Positions 41,451 through 49,617 of a DNA stretch of 64,000 bases are shown here, one piece after another. Source of the stretch: Lachnospiraceae bacterium (GTDB lineage: Bacteria; Bacillota; Clostridia; Lachnospirales; Lachnospiraceae); the NCBI GenBank assembly GCA_015057275.1, contig SVEO01000009.1:1-64000 (forward strand), written 5' to 3'. Every line of letters begins with the position of its first letter. Within the stretch, counting starts at the first letter, position 1. The translations under genes and the position numbers were made by a program. The notes beneath the pieces are model-generated. The model saw only the letters and a list, made by a program, of their open reading frames with translations, was not told the DNA's origin and did not search any database.

Positions 41451-42797
41451 ATGTTACAGATGATTAGAGAATTGATTGCAAATAAAAAAGTGCTCCTGCT
41501 CGGCTTCGGCCGTGAGGGCAGGTCTTCGTTCGAAGTGATTAAGAAAGCCGGCGGCTATCAGCTGCTCGGCATTGCCGATATGGCGAACATTACGCTTCCG
41601 GTGGAGGAACAAAATGTGGCATTACATACCGGACCAACCTATCGTGATGCGATGGAGCAGTATGATGTGGTTTTTAAGAGCCCAGGGGTTGTGCTGGAGA
41701 AGGATATCAGCGAGTATGAGTGCGACATCGTTTCGCAGACCGAGATTTTCTTTCGCCGTTATAAAGAGCAGATTGTTGGCATTACCGGCACGAAAGGTAA
41801 GAGCACGACAACTTCACTTTTGTATCATATATTAAAGGAATCCGGAACAGATTGCATGATTGCCGGGAACATCGGCATCCCGGTATTTGAGCGGTATGAG
41901 GATATCACAGAGAAGACGGTGATTGTGGTGGAACTCTCCTGTCATCAATTAGAGTACATGACGGTGGCACCGAACATTGCTGTGCTCATCAATGTGTACG
42001 AGGAACATCTGGACCACTATGGCACCGTTGAAAAATATGTGGCAGCGAAGCAGAACATTTATAAAAACCAGACGGAGAGCGATACGCTCTACTGCAACAT
42101 CGATTTTTTGCCGGAGGTCGGCACCTGTCGGAGCCGTATCGTAACGGTAGGTATGGAGAAGCAGGCTGACATTATGTTGCATGGAAATACAGTGCAAATC
42201 CCAGAGAAAAAACTGCAATATGTGATTCCAACGGATGAGATTCAATTGATGGGGCAGCACAACTATTTTGATATTGCCATTGATTACGGCATTTGCATGC
42301 AGCTCGGCATTTCTGAGGAAGCATTCACGGCCGGGCTGAAAACATATGAGACACTGCCGCACCGTCTGCATTTTGTGGCGAACATCGGCGGTGTGAAATA
42401 TTACGATGATTCGATTTCCACGATTGGCACCACGACGATTGAGGCACTTAACACATTGAAGGATGCCGAGACGGTACTCATCGGCGGTATGGACCGCGGC
42501 ATCGATTACAGCGATTTGACCTCGTATTTGAATCAGTGCCATGTGCCGAACATCATTCTGATGGAGGCGACCGGCAAGCGAATCTACAAAGAAATGATGG
42601 AATTGCCGGAAGGAATTCGCTATCCGGAGCATGTTTTTGTGGTGGAACATTTGGAAGATGCAGTGAAGCTTGCCAAGGAGCGCACGACGCCGGGGCATAG
42701 CTGTGTACTTTCGCCGGCGGCTGCCAGCTATGGAATTTTCAATAATTTTGAGGAGCGCGGCGACCGCTTCGCTGAGCTTGTAAAGAGTGAGGCATAG
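41451..42797 (+). CDS. murD2: MurD-like UDP-MurNAc-L-Ala-L-glutamate ligase (MurD2 type)
   Basis: A 448-residue Mur ligase: N-terminal Rossmann-like domain (VLLLGFGREGRSS), central ATPase with GITGTKGKSTTT near residue 114, GNIGIP, ELSCHQLE and EEHLDHYG, and the C-terminal domain with YYDDSISTIGTTTIEAL and VLSPAAASYGIFNNFEERG. MurD normally has GTNGK-T and SPACAS-type motifs; the TKGKST and SPAAAS forms and the adjacent murL point to the L-Glu-specific MurD2. Starts 41 bases after murL in the same direction. GGAATGGAGCGAA upstream may be a degenerate end of the dispersed element. Confidence 0.82.
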   Translation: MLQMIRELIANKKVLLLGFGREGRSSFEVIKKAGGYQLLGIADMANITLPVEEQNVALHTGPTYRDAMEQYDVVFKSPGVVLEKDISEYECDIVSQTEIFFRRYKEQIVGITGTKGKSTTTSLLYHILKESGTDCMIAGNIGIPVFERYEDITEKTVIVVELSCHQLEYMTVAPNIAVLINVYEEHLDHYGTVEKYVAAKQNIYKNQTESDTLYCNIDFLPEVGTCRSRIVTVGMEKQADIMLHGNTVQIPEKKLQYVIPTDEIQLMGQHNYFDIAIDYGICMQLGISEEAFTAGLKTYETLPHRLHFVANIGGVKYYDDSISTIGTTTIEALNTLKDAETVLIGGMDRGIDYSDLTSYLNQCHVPNIILMEATGKRIYKEMMELPEGIRYPEHVFVVEHLEDAVKLAKERTTPGHSCVLSPAAASYGIFNNFEERGDRFAELVKSEA

Positions 42798-42831
42798 ATT
42801 GTGCAATATGGGATGATTTACCGGAGGTGTG

Positions 42832-43449
42832 ATGACAGATTACAATAGAAAACCGATTATGACCATCGCGTTGACGGTCATTCTCGTGCTGGTAACGTTT
42901 GTGCTGGAAAAGATGGGCAACACGCAGAGCGCAAGCTTTATGCTGGAACACGGTGCGGTGTTTTGGGAATATATTGAAGAAGGCGAGTATTATCGCCTGT
43001 TTACCGGCATGTTTCTGCATTTCGGTGTGGATCATCTTGTGAACAACATGGCGATGCTTTTGATTCTCGGATTTCAGTTGGAACAGATGCTTGGACATGT
43101 AAAAACCGGCGCATTATTTTTTATATGTGGACTCGTAGGCAATATTTGCTCTGTCACATATTATGCTGCGGTCGGCGAATATGCGGTATGCGCGGGTGCT
43201 TCCGGTGCCATCTACGGTTTGATGGGAGCTTTGTGTGTGCTGTTAGCGACCGAGCAGGCGTACCGGACAAAAGATTTGCCGAAACGCATCTTATTGTTAC
43301 TCGTACTCGTCGTTTACAGCAGTGTGAGTCAGCCGGAAATCGACATTGCGGCCCATGTGGGCGGCCTGTTGTGCGGATTTCTGCTGGGCGGCCTATTCGC
43401 ATTATACAAGCGCCACGTGCAGAAAAAGAAGAATCAGATTTTTTACTAG
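42832..43449 (+). CDS. Rhomboid family intramembrane serine protease
   Basis: About 205 residues from ATG 42832 (GGAGG upstream; the track's GTG start is inside the ribosome binding region). Six membrane helices; the catalytic Ser motif is GASGAIYGLMGAL near residue 124, the catalytic His is in AAHVGGLLCGFLLG near 179, and the upstream HLVNNMAML helix is typical. It cleaves membrane protein substrates within the bilayer; targets unknown. Its last 48 bases overlap the convergent DUF2752 gene. Confidence 0.93.
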   Translation: MTDYNRKPIMTIALTVILVLVTFVLEKMGNTQSASFMLEHGAVFWEYIEEGEYYRLFTGMFLHFGVDHLVNNMAMLLILGFQLEQMLGHVKTGALFFICGLVGNICSVTYYAAVGEYAVCAGASGAIYGLMGALCVLLATEQAYRTKDLPKRILLLLVLVVYSSVSQPEIDIAAHVGGLLCGFLLGGLFALYKRHVQKKKNQIFY

Positions 43450-43866
43450 CCAGTTTCCCAAAATGAGGAAAAGCAGGATAAACAAGTATATGTTACGGTA
43501 CTGCATGCCGCGGATTTTACCTTTTGTGGCCCATTCGAGTGTTTGGCTGACCATAAACCACACGTACACAAAGAAGGCGTATGCCACTGCAGGATAATAA
43601 TAAAGCGACAAAAGGAGCTTGCCGCGAAACAGCGCAAAGGTGGCGCGTGTGCCGCCGCAGCCCGGGCAGTAGAGCCCGGCGGTTTTTCGCAGCGGGCAGA
43701 ACGGCGCATAAGCATCAATCACAGACGATAAAATGCCACTATGGATGCCGATAAAGAGCCCCAGTGCCAGAATACCGAGCACAACACCGATGATATATAA
43801 TTCCGGTTCCGAATTGTGCAAAAACCAACGTTTGTTTCTTAAATTTGCAAAAGAAAAAAGTTTCAT
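43402..43866 (-). CDS. DUF2752 family membrane protein
   Basis: About 154 residues if started at MKLFSF (43866), with GAGAGG about 12 bases upstream; an earlier ATG at 43878 is immediately behind that site, so the exact start is uncertain. The DUF2752 signature CPLRKTAGLYCPGCGGTRA lies between helices, with further membrane segments on both sides. Function unknown. Its 3' end overlaps the rhomboid gene by 48 bases on the opposite strand. Confidence 0.85.
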   Translation of the reverse strand: MKLFSFANLRNKRWFLHNSEPELYIIGVVLGILALGLFIGIHSGILSSVIDAYAPFCPLRKTAGLYCPGCGGTRATFALFRGKLLLSLYYYPAVAYAFFVYVWFMVSQTLEWATKGKIRGMQYRNIYLFILLFLILGNWLVKNLILLFLHVALV

Positions 43867-44011
43867 GCGTGACCGCATCCTCTCATGGTTTTCAATAAGT
43901 GTAGCAGAAAGGACGGAAATTGACAACGCAAAGCGGGAAATAGTTGCAAAAAAACGAAAAAGGAAGTAAACTGTTATAAATATGACTTTATGGAAAATGG
44001 AGGGAACTAAA

Positions 44012-44557
44012 ATGGAAGAACAGCAGAATCAGAATAATAACTGGCAGAGCAGTGATAATAATTACAATTACAGCTACGGTGACGGAAACTACAACAATTA
44101 TAATGCATCGTATAGTGGTGCACAGAATCAGGGAAATCAAAGAACAGGTTTGGAAATTGCATCCTTAATTTTAGGAATTGCATCAATTGCTATGGCTTGC
44201 TGCGGCTGCTGTGTGGTTGGTGATTGGGCTGCTGTGATTGGTATTGGACTGGCAATTGCGGCGATTGTTTGTGCAGTGAAGGCAAAGAAAATTAAGAAAA
44301 GCGGTATGGCGACCGGCGGTAAGGTTTGCGGTATTATCGGGTTGATTATCAGCGTGATAATGGGAATCCTTGTGTTATGCGTTAATGTGTTTGGTATGGC
44401 AATGTTGGATGAGATGCTGGGTTCTGATTGGGAGAGCCTTTCCGAGACTGAAATTGAACAGCGTATGTATGACTGGCTGGAAGATAACGGTTTCGAAAGG
44501 AATGTGTACGATTACGAATTCGATGAGATTGATGTGCAGGACTCAAATTCATTATAA
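44012..44557 (+). CDS. DUF4190-like membrane protein with Asn/Tyr-rich N-terminus
   Basis: About 181 residues from ATG 44012 (GGAGGGAACTAAA upstream). A 45-residue Gln/Asn/Tyr/Gly low-complexity tail (NNYNYSYGDGNYNNYNASYS) precedes two hydrophobic hairpin segments (LEIASLILGIASIAMACCGCC and IIGLIISVIMGILVLCVNVF) separated by a basic loop AVKAKKIKKSG, the DUF4190 layout. An acidic C-terminus ends the protein. Function unknown. The ABC exporter follows 21 bases later. Confidence 0.82.
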   Translation: MEEQQNQNNNWQSSDNNYNYSYGDGNYNNYNASYSGAQNQGNQRTGLEIASLILGIASIAMACCGCCVVGDWAAVIGIGLAIAAIVCAVKAKKIKKSGMATGGKVCGIIGLIISVIMGILVLCVNVFGMAMLDEMLGSDWESLSETEIEQRMYDWLEDNGFERNVYDYEFDEIDVQDSNSL

Positions 44558-44578
44558 AATAAAGGATTTATCGTAACT

Positions 44579-45358
44579 ATGAAAATGGTAAAAGAGAAAT
44601 TTTGGGATTATCGGTTCCTCCTGATGGAGCTGATTAAAAAGGGAATCAAGCTGAAATATCGTCGCTCATACCTGGGTATTTTATGGTCCCTGCTCGAGCC
44701 GATTTTGACGACGATTGTACTGACCATCGTATTTGGTACGTTGTTCGGGCGCGGCGACGACCGCACATTCCCGGTTTACATTTTGTCGGGCCGACTGTTA
44801 TTCAGCTATTTCTCGACATCGACGACTGCAGCGCTGAAGTCTATTCGGGCGAACCAAAGCATGATTAAAAAGGTTTACGTGCCGAAGTATTTGTACCCAC
44901 TGTCTGCGATCTTGTTTAATTTCATTATTTTTTTAATCTCGCTTGTGGTAATTGCGGGAACGATGATGTTATTCGATGTGAAGCCGACGTGGTATCTGTT
45001 ACAGATTGTCGTGCCGCTGTTGAATCTTTTGATTCTCACGGTTGGCGCGGGTATGATTATGGCGACCGTCGGGGTTTTTTTCCGCGACATGGAATACTTG
45101 TGGAATGTGTGTACAATGCTTATTATGTATGCATCGGCGATTTTCTACGATGCGGCGACGATTTTAAAGAGTGATTATGCGATTATGTTAAAGGCAAATC
45201 CTCTGTACTGCATCATTATGAATTTCCGTCAGGCGATTTTCGGACAGGCAATGGATGGCAAGATGCTTGCGTATTCGACGGTTTTTGCGGTGCTTTCGGT
45301 AATTGTCGGTGCGGTTTTATTCCACAAGAAGGAAAATGAATTTATTCTCCACATTTAG
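44579..45358 (+). CDS. Polysaccharide/teichoic acid ABC exporter, permease
   Basis: A 259-residue ABC-2 type permease with six membrane helices, of the TagG/Wzm kind: LIKKGIKLKYRRSYLGILWSLLEPIL is the N-terminal amphipathic signature, and VGVFFRDMEYLWNVCTMLIMYASAIFY carries the conserved RD. With the ATPase encoded 12 bases downstream it exports undecaprenyl-linked or otherwise lipid-linked glycan polymers. No glycosyltransferase genes are adjacent, so the polymer is unknown. Confidence 0.92.
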   Translation: MKMVKEKFWDYRFLLMELIKKGIKLKYRRSYLGILWSLLEPILTTIVLTIVFGTLFGRGDDRTFPVYILSGRLLFSYFSTSTTAALKSIRANQSMIKKVYVPKYLYPLSAILFNFIIFLISLVVIAGTMMLFDVKPTWYLLQIVVPLLNLLILTVGAGMIMATVGVFFRDMEYLWNVCTMLIMYASAIFYDAATILKSDYAIMLKANPLYCIIMNFRQAIFGQAMDGKMLAYSTVFAVLSVIVGAVLFHKKENEFILHI

Positions 45359-45370
45359 ATAGGAAACAGT

Positions 45371-46108
45371 ATGAGTGAAGAAATTTTAAAAGTTGAAAAC
45401 GTCAGTATGAAGTTCAACTTGAGCAAAGAAAAAGTAGATAGTGTCAAAGAATACATGATTAAATTTTTCCGCAGAGAGTTAAAATATAATGAATTCTGGG
45501 CGCTGAAAAATGTCAGCTTTTCGCTAAATAAGGGTGACCGTCTCGGCATCCTCGGACTGAACGGTGCGGGCAAGAGTACCTTATTAAAGGTCATTGCCGG
45601 TGTGTTCAAACCGACCGAAGGCAGTGTGGAGCGCCATGGCGTGTTGGCACCGATGATTGAGCTTGGTGCCGGATTTGACATGCAATATACAGGCAAGGAA
45701 AATATCTATCTGTACGGTGCGGTGCTTGGTTACAGCAAGAAGTTTTTAGATGAGCGCATTGATGAGATTATTGAGTTCTCGGAGCTCGGCGACTTTATCG
45801 ACGTGCCGTTAAAGAACTATTCTTCGGGTATGAAGGCACGTCTCGGATTTTCGATTGCTACGGTGGTCAACCCGGACATCCTCATTTTGGATGAGGTGCT
45901 TTCCGTCGGCGACGCGAAGTTCCGCAAAAAGAGCGAAAAGAAGATTATGGACATGTTTGCGTCTGGCGTGACGGTGCTTTTCGTATCTCATTCGATGGAG
46001 CAGATTAAGAAGATTTGTAACAAGGCAATCATTCTGCAAAAGGGTCAGCTTGTAGCTGCCGGCGACGTGGATGAGGTTGCCGCAAAGTATGCAGAGATGA
46101 TTAAATAG
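45371..46108 (+). CDS. Polysaccharide/teichoic acid ABC exporter, ATPase
   Basis: A 245-residue ATPase of the TagH/Wzt class. Walker A is GLNGAGKST near residue 65; the class-specific MIELGAGFDMQYTGKENIYL follows, with signature YSSGMKARLGFSIA and Walker B DILILDEVLSVGD. It ends shortly after the H-loop region (FVSHSMEQIKKIC), so the C-terminal carbohydrate-recognition domain of O9a-type Wzt is absent. Partner of the preceding permease. Confidence 0.93.
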   Translation: MSEEILKVENVSMKFNLSKEKVDSVKEYMIKFFRRELKYNEFWALKNVSFSLNKGDRLGILGLNGAGKSTLLKVIAGVFKPTEGSVERHGVLAPMIELGAGFDMQYTGKENIYLYGAVLGYSKKFLDERIDEIIEFSELGDFIDVPLKNYSSGMKARLGFSIATVVNPDILILDEVLSVGDAKFRKKSEKKIMDMFASGVTVLFVSHSMEQIKKICNKAIILQKGQLVAAGDVDEVAAKYAEMIK

Positions 46109-46119
46109 GAGTAAATACA

Positions 46120-46542
46120 TTGCGAAATTTGTGGAAGAAATACAAAGAAATCATCCTGTATTTGATTTTTGGAGTAGCGACAACACTCGTAAATTGGGTT
46201 GTATATACGATTTTAATTTGGCAGACCGGCATTTCGATGACGGTCTGTAATGCCGCTTCCTGGTTTGCGGCGGTTATTTTTGCTTACATCACAAATAAAT
46301 TATTTGTGTTTGAGAGCAAAAGCTTCGCGCCGGCCGTGCTCGGCAAGGAAATTGCGCTGTTTTTCGGTGCGCGCATTTTTTCCGGCGTATTGGAAATTTT
46401 TGTGCCAACATTGCTTGTGACAGCGGGCATGGAGCAGACGATTTTTGGCATCGAAGGCTTTGTGGCGAAAGCAGTAACGAGTGTGGCGGTCATTGTCATC
46501 AATTACGTTTTCAGCAAGCTAATGGTGTTTCGGGAGAAATAA
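46120..46542 (+). CDS. GtrA family membrane protein
   Basis: A 140-residue protein of four membrane helices: YLIFGVATTLVNWVVYTILI, WFAAVIFAYITNKLFVFESK and the C-terminal VINYVFSKLMVFREK match GtrA. Members are thought to flip or position polyprenyl-phosphate sugars. It starts with TTG 46120, supported by AGGAG seven bases upstream, and follows the exporter ATPase by 11 bases. Confidence 0.9.
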   Translation: MRNLWKKYKEIILYLIFGVATTLVNWVVYTILIWQTGISMTVCNAASWFAAVIFAYITNKLFVFESKSFAPAVLGKEIALFFGARIFSGVLEIFVPTLLVTAGMEQTIFGIEGFVAKAVTSVAVIVINYVFSKLMVFREK

Positions 46543-46561
46543 AATCGAAAGAGGTAATAAT

Positions 46562-47128
46562 ATGTTATGGGATTTATTCTCGACATTTTTTAAAATCGGG
46601 TTATTCACATTTGGTGGCGGCTACGCGATGATTGCGCAATGTCGCGAAGTGATTGTGGAGAGCAAAAAGTGGCTGACAGAGGATGATTTTTTTCAAATCA
46701 TTACCATTGCAGAATCTACACCGGGGCCGGTAGCGATTAATACGGCAACGTATGTCGGATACAAAAAAAATGGCGTCATTGGCAGCGTGTGCGCAACACT
46801 CGGCACTGTCCTGCCATCAATGATGATTATTTTTATAATCTCACTGTTCTTGGAAGAATTTATGAAAAATCAATATGTAGCATACGCATTTGTGGGTATC
46901 AAATGCGCAGTTGCATTCCTGATTATGCGCGCAGGTATGGGCATGCTCACAAAAATGGAGAAAAAACCGTTGCCGGTTATCACATTTACGGTCGTGCTGG
47001 CGGCGATGATTATATTTGAAATTTTTGCAGTATCATTTAGCTCGATTTTCTTTATCCTAACAGGCGGATTCATTGGCATTTTTGTGTACTCTATCCTTGA
47101 TGCAAAAAAGGAGGGTAACACGAAATGA
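46562..47128 (+). CDS. Chromate transporter half, first subunit
   Basis: A 188-residue half-size CHR-family protein: FKIGLFTFGGGYAMIAQCREVIV, the ESTPGPVAINTATYVGY motif, and paired hydrophobic helices. Half-size CHR proteins act as heterodimers made by adjacent genes. GAAAGAGG precedes the ATG. The stop overlaps the start of the second half by four bases (ATGA). Chromate is the named substrate, but anion specificity in gut bacteria is untested. Confidence 0.93.
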   Translation: MLWDLFSTFFKIGLFTFGGGYAMIAQCREVIVESKKWLTEDDFFQIITIAESTPGPVAINTATYVGYKKNGVIGSVCATLGTVLPSMMIIFIISLFLEEFMKNQYVAYAFVGIKCAVAFLIMRAGMGMLTKMEKKPLPVITFTVVLAAMIIFEIFAVSFSSIFFILTGGFIGIFVYSILDAKKEGNTK

Positions 47129-47694
47129 TTTACTTGAGACTTTTTTTTGAATTTTTCAAAATTGGCTTATTTACTTTTGGCGGCGGATTCGCGATGATTC
47201 CGCTTGTAAAAGAAGCAGTCATCGAAAACGGCTGGCTGACCGAATCACAGTTTTACAACTTTATCGGCGTATGTGAATCGACGCCCGGTCCGATTGCTAT
47301 TAACATGGCGACCTATGTCGGCTCAACGCAGGGCGGGCCGTTCGGTAGCATTGTAGCGACACTCGGTGTGGTGATGCCGTCGTTCATCATTATTCTGCTG
47401 ATTGCCGTGGTTTTAAAAAACTTGACAAATAATAAACATTTTAAAGCCTTTCTGCGCGGTGTGAAGCCGGTGGTAATTGCACTGATTCTTTCGACCGGCA
47501 TCATACTTTTATTGAAGGCAGTTGGATTTGCTGGTATCACAAGTTTTCGTCTAGATATCGCATCGATTATTATTTTTACGCTGCTAGTGATGATTACTTT
47601 TGTGGCAAAGAAGTATTTTAAGAAGAAAGTATCATCAATACAACTGATTTTGATTTCGGCGGTGTTGGGAATTGCAGTCTGCTGCATTTTGTAG
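47125..47694 (+). CDS. Chromate transporter half, second subunit
   Basis: A 189-residue half-size CHR protein homologous to the preceding one: FKIGLFTFGGGFAMIPLVKE and ESTPGPIAINMATYVGS. ATGA overlap with the first half implies equal production of the two. The pair probably inserts in opposite membrane orientation. A terminator follows. Confidence 0.93.
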   Translation: MIYLRLFFEFFKIGLFTFGGGFAMIPLVKEAVIENGWLTESQFYNFIGVCESTPGPIAINMATYVGSTQGGPFGSIVATLGVVMPSFIIILLIAVVLKNLTNNKHFKAFLRGVKPVVIALILSTGIILLLKAVGFAGITSFRLDIASIIIFTLLVMITFVAKKYFKKKVSSIQLILISAVLGIAVCCIL

Positions 47695-47726
47695 AGAGGA
47701 TAGAATAAACGAAAAAATACGATAAG

Positions 47727-47757
47727 AAAACCCACGAGATGGACCCTCGTGGGTTTT
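47727..47757. terminator. Terminator after the chromate transporter pair
   Basis: AAAACCCACGAG pairs with CTCGTGGGTTTT with a short loop; A and T runs on both sides allow use by the convergent MATE gene as well. Confidence 0.92.
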
Positions 47758-47799
47758 CGATTTGGTTGGACGTATATCTTTTAGAGATAACAGCATCCT

Positions 47800-49161
47800 T
47801 TATTTCTCGATATTTCGAATCGCCTTTCTGAACTGGAAGAAGAACAAAAGCCCTGTAAATGTCACAGCCAACACATCGGCGACCGGTTCTGCGGTGTAAA
47901 CCGCCAGCGTCTTATCGGACATCACATATGGCATGATGTAAATCAGCGGTAACAGCAATACGAATTTACGCATGACAGCCACGATAACCGAAGAGAAAGC
48001 CTTGCCAAGCGATACAAATGTCATTTGACAGGCAATCTGCAAACCGAAAATGCCGAGGCCACCGCAGTAGATGGGAAGCACTTTCTCGGTAAAATCAAGC
48101 AGTGTCGTATCCGGAGTAAAGATGCCGGCAAACGTACGCGGGAACATCTGAATCAGTGACCAAAGTGTCATCGAATAGACTAGACTGCAAATCAGCAGAA
48201 GTTTGAAAATCTTTTTCACGCGCTGTGGATTTTTGGCACCGTAGTTAAAGCTGGTAATCGGCTGTGCGCCCTGTGCAAGTCCCTGTAGCGGAAGCATTGC
48301 AAACTGCATCACGCTCGTAAGAATTGTCATTGCCCCTACTGCCACATCGCCACCGTATTGCAAAAGTGAAGAGTTAAAGCATACCGAAATCACACTTTCG
48401 CTCGACTGCATAATAAACGGCGCAATGCCGAGCGCCACGCAGGGCAGGACAAGCTGCGGACGGATTCGAAGTGTTTCACGTTTCAGCCGTAGCAGCGTCT
48501 TTTTGCCGCAGAGGAAAAGAATTACCCATACACAGGAAATACCTTGCGAAAGAATCGTCGCTAACGCCGCGCCGCGGACACCCATACCGAACCCAAAAAT
48601 AAAAATCGGGTCGAGAATAATGTTGCATATTGCACCAATCATCACGGTAAACATACCTACTTTGGCAAAACCCTGCGCCGTAATGTAAGCGTTCATGCCG
48701 AGCGTCAGTTGCACGAAAATGGTACCAAACGCGTAAATCTGTATATAATCTGCAGCATAATCAATGGTATTTTCGCTCGCGCCAAATGCTAAGAGCAAGT
48801 CCTCATGCCACACAAGCAGAACTACTGTCAATATAAGCGATACAATCGCCTGCAAACTGAAACAACTTCCCATTGTTTTTTCGGCTGATTCTATGTCTCC
48901 CTTGCCCATAAAAATCGATGCCCGCGGGGCCCCACCCGCGCTAATCAGGGCAGCAAATGCTGAAACAAACAGGATAATTGGCATACACACACCGACACCG
49001 GTCAAGGCCAAATCTCCATCGCCAGGCATATGACCGATATAGATGCGGTCGACAATATTATAAAGCATATTAATAAGTTGCGCGGTAATCGTCGGAATCG
49101 CTAGCTTGAACAAAAGCTTACCGACCGGCTCCGTGCCGAGAAATTCATTGTTTTTATTCAT
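47800..49161 (-). CDS. MATE family efflux transporter
   Basis: A 453-residue, twelve-helix MATE protein: GTEPVGKLLFKLAIPTITAQ, LYNIVDRIYIGHMPGDG, then GGAPRASIFMGKGD near residue 77 and LPLQGLAQGAQPITSFNYGAK in the second half. It is of the MepA-like subtype and only distantly related to the other MATE gene in the window. Its ribosome binding site GGAGG lies in repeat copy E immediately upstream. Confidence 0.93.
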   Translation of the reverse strand: MNKNNEFLGTEPVGKLLFKLAIPTITAQLINMLYNIVDRIYIGHMPGDGDLALTGVGVCMPIILFVSAFAALISAGGAPRASIFMGKGDIESAEKTMGSCFSLQAIVSLILTVVLLVWHEDLLLAFGASENTIDYAADYIQIYAFGTIFVQLTLGMNAYITAQGFAKVGMFTVMIGAICNIILDPIFIFGFGMGVRGAALATILSQGISCVWVILFLCGKKTLLRLKRETLRIRPQLVLPCVALGIAPFIMQSSESVISVCFNSSLLQYGGDVAVGAMTILTSVMQFAMLPLQGLAQGAQPITSFNYGAKNPQRVKKIFKLLLICSLVYSMTLWSLIQMFPRTFAGIFTPDTTLLDFTEKVLPIYCGGLGIFGLQIACQMTFVSLGKAFSSVIVAVMRKFVLLLPLIYIMPYVMSDKTLAVYTAEPVADVLAVTFTGLLFFFQFRKAIRNIEK

Positions 49162-49167
49162 AGAAAT

Positions 49168-49235
49168 CCTCCATTCCGAAGCGTTCTACGCTGAGAAATC
49201 GCTCAAAGAAACTCGCGTATGCGATTTCTCACACC
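49168..49235 (-). repeat. Dispersed hairpin-array leader element, copy E
   Basis: Contains hairpin 3 (AGAAATCGC/GCGAGTTTCT) and hairpin 4 (ATTTC..AGCG, loop TAGAA, CGCT..GGAAT), then GGAATGGAGGATTTCT-ATG of the MATE gene. Hairpins 1 and 2 are missing. The 456-base gap 49162-49617 otherwise holds a possible 19-codon ORF (49408-49467) and the DUF1846 promoter. Confidence 0.8.
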
Positions 49236-49407
49236 AAATGCCTCTCGATATTCATTGCTTTTATCATATCATCCGCTTATTAAAAATCAATGTTATTTAT
49301 AAAAAATTAAGAAAAAGGTTATACTTCTTTTCTTGATTTCACTTTGGACGCATTTTAAAATTTTAGAAAATCCAAAGAAAAAATACATAGATAAACTGGA
49401 GGAAGAC

Positions 49408-49467
49408 ATGCGAAAGCGATGGTTTTATAAAATAATGCCTTACCGGATTGCAAATGCAACTTATTAA
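49408..49467 (+). CDS. Possible very small ORF (19 residues)
   Basis: ATG at 49408 has an excellent GGAGGAAGAC site upstream and encodes MRKRWFYKIMPYRIANATY. It is basic and aromatic, with no homologue I recognise. It could be a small peptide, a leader, or chance. The DUF1846 promoter lies downstream of it. Confidence 0.3.
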   Translation: MRKRWFYKIMPYRIANATY

Positions 49468-49533
49468 CCCGACTTTTCCGGGATGTCCTGCGTCTCATCG
49501 CGTCGATTTTGTAAAATTTACTTGCAATACCAC

Positions 49534-49562
49534 TTGCACCGGAAGTCGCAAAATGCTATACT
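49534..49562 (+). promoter_or_regulatory. Promoter for the DUF1846 gene
   Basis: TTGCAC (49534-49539) and TATACT (49557-49562) are separated by 17 bases, 55 bases before the start codon. Confidence 0.65.
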
Positions 49563-49617
49563 AAACAAGTTGTTAGATACTATTGTGCAGTATGGGAAGA
49601 CACGAGGCAAAAAGAGT

